Positions 33,129-34,088 of a stretch of DNA of 34,088 bases are shown in pieces. The stretch's first letter is position 1; each line of letters opens with the position of its first letter. The translations under genes were made by a program, and so were the position numbers. A model generated the notes under the pieces. That model did not search any database. It saw nothing but the letters and a program-made list of their open reading frames with translations, and was not told the DNA's origin. The DNA is from Vulcanimicrobiota bacterium (GTDB lineage: Bacteria; Vulcanimicrobiota; Vulcanimicrobiia; Vulcanimicrobiales; Vulcanimicrobiaceae), in contig JAFAMK010000203.1 in NCBI GenBank assembly GCA_019233415.1, positions 1 to 34,088 of the forward strand, written 5' to 3'.

Positions 33129-34018
33129 GCGACGATACGGCCGTGCTGCGCCACACCCGTCATCCTGAGCTTGTCGAAGGACGGCGCGGACTCCGCCGCC
33201 GCGGACTCGACAACCGCGCGTCGCGCCACCGCGCGTGCGGCGTCGAGTTCGGCGAGCAGGGTCTCGAACGGCGGCAGCCCCGTTTCGCGTTCGATCAGCG
33301 TCAGCGGCGGGATGCGGCGCGCGCACAGCGCGGCGTAGAGGCGCCACGTCGCATCGGGAACCGGGGCATCGTGTGAGTCCGCGTACTCGCTGCCGATGCG
33401 GCGACCACCGGCGAGATGCACCTCGACGATGCGTTCGACCGGCACGGCGGCCACGACCGCGTCGGCGTCGCACCCGAGGTTCCAGGCGTCGGCGTGCAGG
33501 TTCTCCACGTCGAGGATCAACCCGCAGTCCGCCGCCGCGCAAACCCCTGCGAGGAATTCCGCCGGCGCAAGCTCCGCGCCGTCGACTGCAAACGGCGCCG
33601 CGGGGTTTTCCAGCGCGAACGGCGCGGTGACGATCGCCCGCACGCGCGCTGCATTGCGCGCGACCACATCCACGGCTTCGTGCGTGTGCGGGAGTGGCGC
33701 GAAGGCGCCGAGCTGCGTCGTTCCGACGCGGGTGAAGGCGAGATGGTCACTCCACCACAGCGGGCGCACGTAGTCGAGCAGACGCGCGATCCGTTCGAGG
33801 TGGCGTTCGTCGACGCCGTCGGCGCTGCCGATCGACGTCCCGAGCGCGTGCACGGTGAGCGGAAAGTGCGCGCGCAGCACCTCCAGCTCGTCGCGCTGCT
33901 CGGCGGTCAGGTCGAGGAAGTGCTCGGCGACGATCTCGAGCGCTTCCACGCGCGGCCGCGTCGCGAAGAGCGCCGCACGCTGCTCGGCGCGGTAGAGCAG
34001 CCCGAAGCGCGGCGTCAC
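33125..34018 (-). CDS. MNIO (DUF692) multinuclear iron oxidative enzyme
   Basis: A 297-residue TIM-barrel protein of the DUF692 family, related to MbnB and TglH, which use two or three iron ions and O2 to modify cysteines in peptides. Likely metal ligands are present: E28 (EIVAEHFLD), H57 (VHALG), D91-H92 (WSDHLAF), E137 (LENP), D170/E172/N173 (DVENLHADA), H201 (EVHLAGG), H216-D217 (SHDAPVP) and E243 (ERE). The GTG at 34018 overlaps the upstream stop (GTGA), matching the family N-terminus RFGLLYRAE. The last 20 residues (from SFDKLRMTG) are encoded by a dispersed repeat plus flanking DNA. Together with the Cys-rich upstream protein and the partner it forms a RiPP-type cassette. Confidence 0.92.
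   Translation of the reverse strand: MTPRFGLLYRAEQRAALFATRPRVEALEIVAEHFLDLTAEQRDELEVLRAHFPLTVHALGTSIGSADGVDERHLERIARLLDYVRPLWWSDHLAFTRVGTTQLGAFAPLPHTHEAVDVVARNAARVRAIVTAPFALENPAAPFAVDGAELAPAEFLAGVCAAADCGLILDVENLHADAWNLGCDADAVVAAVPVERIVEVHLAGGRRIGSEYADSHDAPVPDATWRLYAALCARRIPPLTLIERETGLPPFETLLAELDAARAVARRAVVESAAAESAPSFDKLRMTGVAQHGRIVA
33156..33181 (-). repeat. Dispersed repeat copy 4, inside the 3' end of the MNIO gene
   Basis: cccgtcatcctgagcttgtcgaagga on the plus strand is the reverse complement of the repeat core. It is read in frame as SFDKLRMTG near the C-terminus of the MNIO enzyme, beyond all conserved residues. Confidence 0.85.
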
Positions 34019-34088
34019 CCGCCGCCGCAGCCTCCGCCGCAGCCGCTGCTGCACCCACTGCTGCTGCAGCTGCCGCTGCCGTCGCCGC
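34015..34088 (-). CDS. C-terminal tail of a Cys/Gly/Ser-rich putative MNIO substrate (partial)
   Basis: The minus strand is open from the window edge to a TGA at 34015-34017 and reads GDGSGS then CSSSGCSSGCGGGCGGG-stop: four cysteines separated by three or four small residues. The frame is not in the ORF track because its start lies outside; the track's overlapping Ala-rich frames are shadows. The TGA overlaps the GTG of the MNIO gene. As I recall, proteins of the TIGR04222 family, with hydrophobic N-terminal domains, end in such low-complexity Cys/Gly tails and occur beside DUF692 genes, so the missing part may be that domain. Only 23 full codons are visible, so the assignment rests on composition, frame and coupling. 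Confidence 0.75.
   Translation of the reverse strand, partial: GDGSGSCSSSGCSSGCGGGCGGG

Noticed and set aside
33747-34058. 103-aa Ala-rich minus-strand ORF over the precursor tail and MNIO start
   Set aside because: It is a frame-shifted reading of the Cys/Gly codons. The frame ending in GCGGG with the GTGA overlap is the coherent one.
1-34088. tRNA, rRNA, insertion sequence, integrase or attachment site
   Set aside because: No cloverleaf-like sequence, rRNA motif, transposase or integrase domain was recognised on either strand by reading; a covariance-model scan was not possible.

Overview
The window is a GC-rich bacterial chromosome segment, densely packed on both strands. Neighbouring genes very often overlap by 4 nt (ATGA or GTGA). 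It suggests a GC-rich, probably environmental, bacterium. A CpaE-CpaF fusion, a menaquinone-type prenyltransferase, a BTAD regulator and a dispersed 'cccttcgacaagctcaggatgac' repeat would fit a candidate phylum such as Eremiobacterota. That placement is an impression only, because no 16S rRNA or marker gene is present.

Region 1 (1-8276, minus strand) is a phosphate block. Read in transcription order it holds a beta-hydroxyacid dehydrogenase-like oxidoreductase, Ppx/GppA, PhoB, PhoR, then PstS, PstC, PstA and PstB. A Pho-box-like set of three TTAAGG-type repeats overlaps the 3' end of phoR, just upstream of pstS. No phoU follows pstB; the left edge instead holds a fragment of a HEAT-repeat-like gene.

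Region 2 (8277-11564) is housekeeping and mixed: a UbiA/MenA prenyltransferase, a DhnA-type class I aldolase, a NifU C-terminal-domain protein and an orphan CoxM-like FAD-domain protein. Three copies of the dispersed repeat fill the gaps between these genes.

Region 3 (11566-29887) is a complete Tad/Flp pilus locus read outward from a divergent centre near 18 kb. Leftward run the secretin RcpA/CpaC, a TadG-like protein, two TadE-like pseudopilins, a GT87 glycosyltransferase and a second polytopic membrane protein. Rightward run two Flp pilins, a prepilin peptidase, CpaB, a single-chain CpaE-CpaF ATPase, TadB, TadC, a second prepilin peptidase, a DUF192 protein, a hybrid histidine kinase and a REC-PAS-GGDEF-EAL response regulator. 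Most of the rightward set overlaps at stop/start codons, which suggests that pilus assembly and c-di-GMP control are expressed together.

Region 4 (29982-32701, plus strand) encodes an NTPase/winged-helix/BTAD regulator and an overlapping single-pass membrane protein of unknown function.

Region 5 (32709-34088, minus strand) is the most notable. It is a translationally coupled cassette: the Cys/Gly/Ser tail of a protein that runs off the window, then a DUF692/MNIO iron enzyme, then a small DUF2063-like partner. This is the architecture of an MNIO-dependent RiPP pathway, and the tail looks like the modified substrate region. The rest of the putative precursor lies outside the window.
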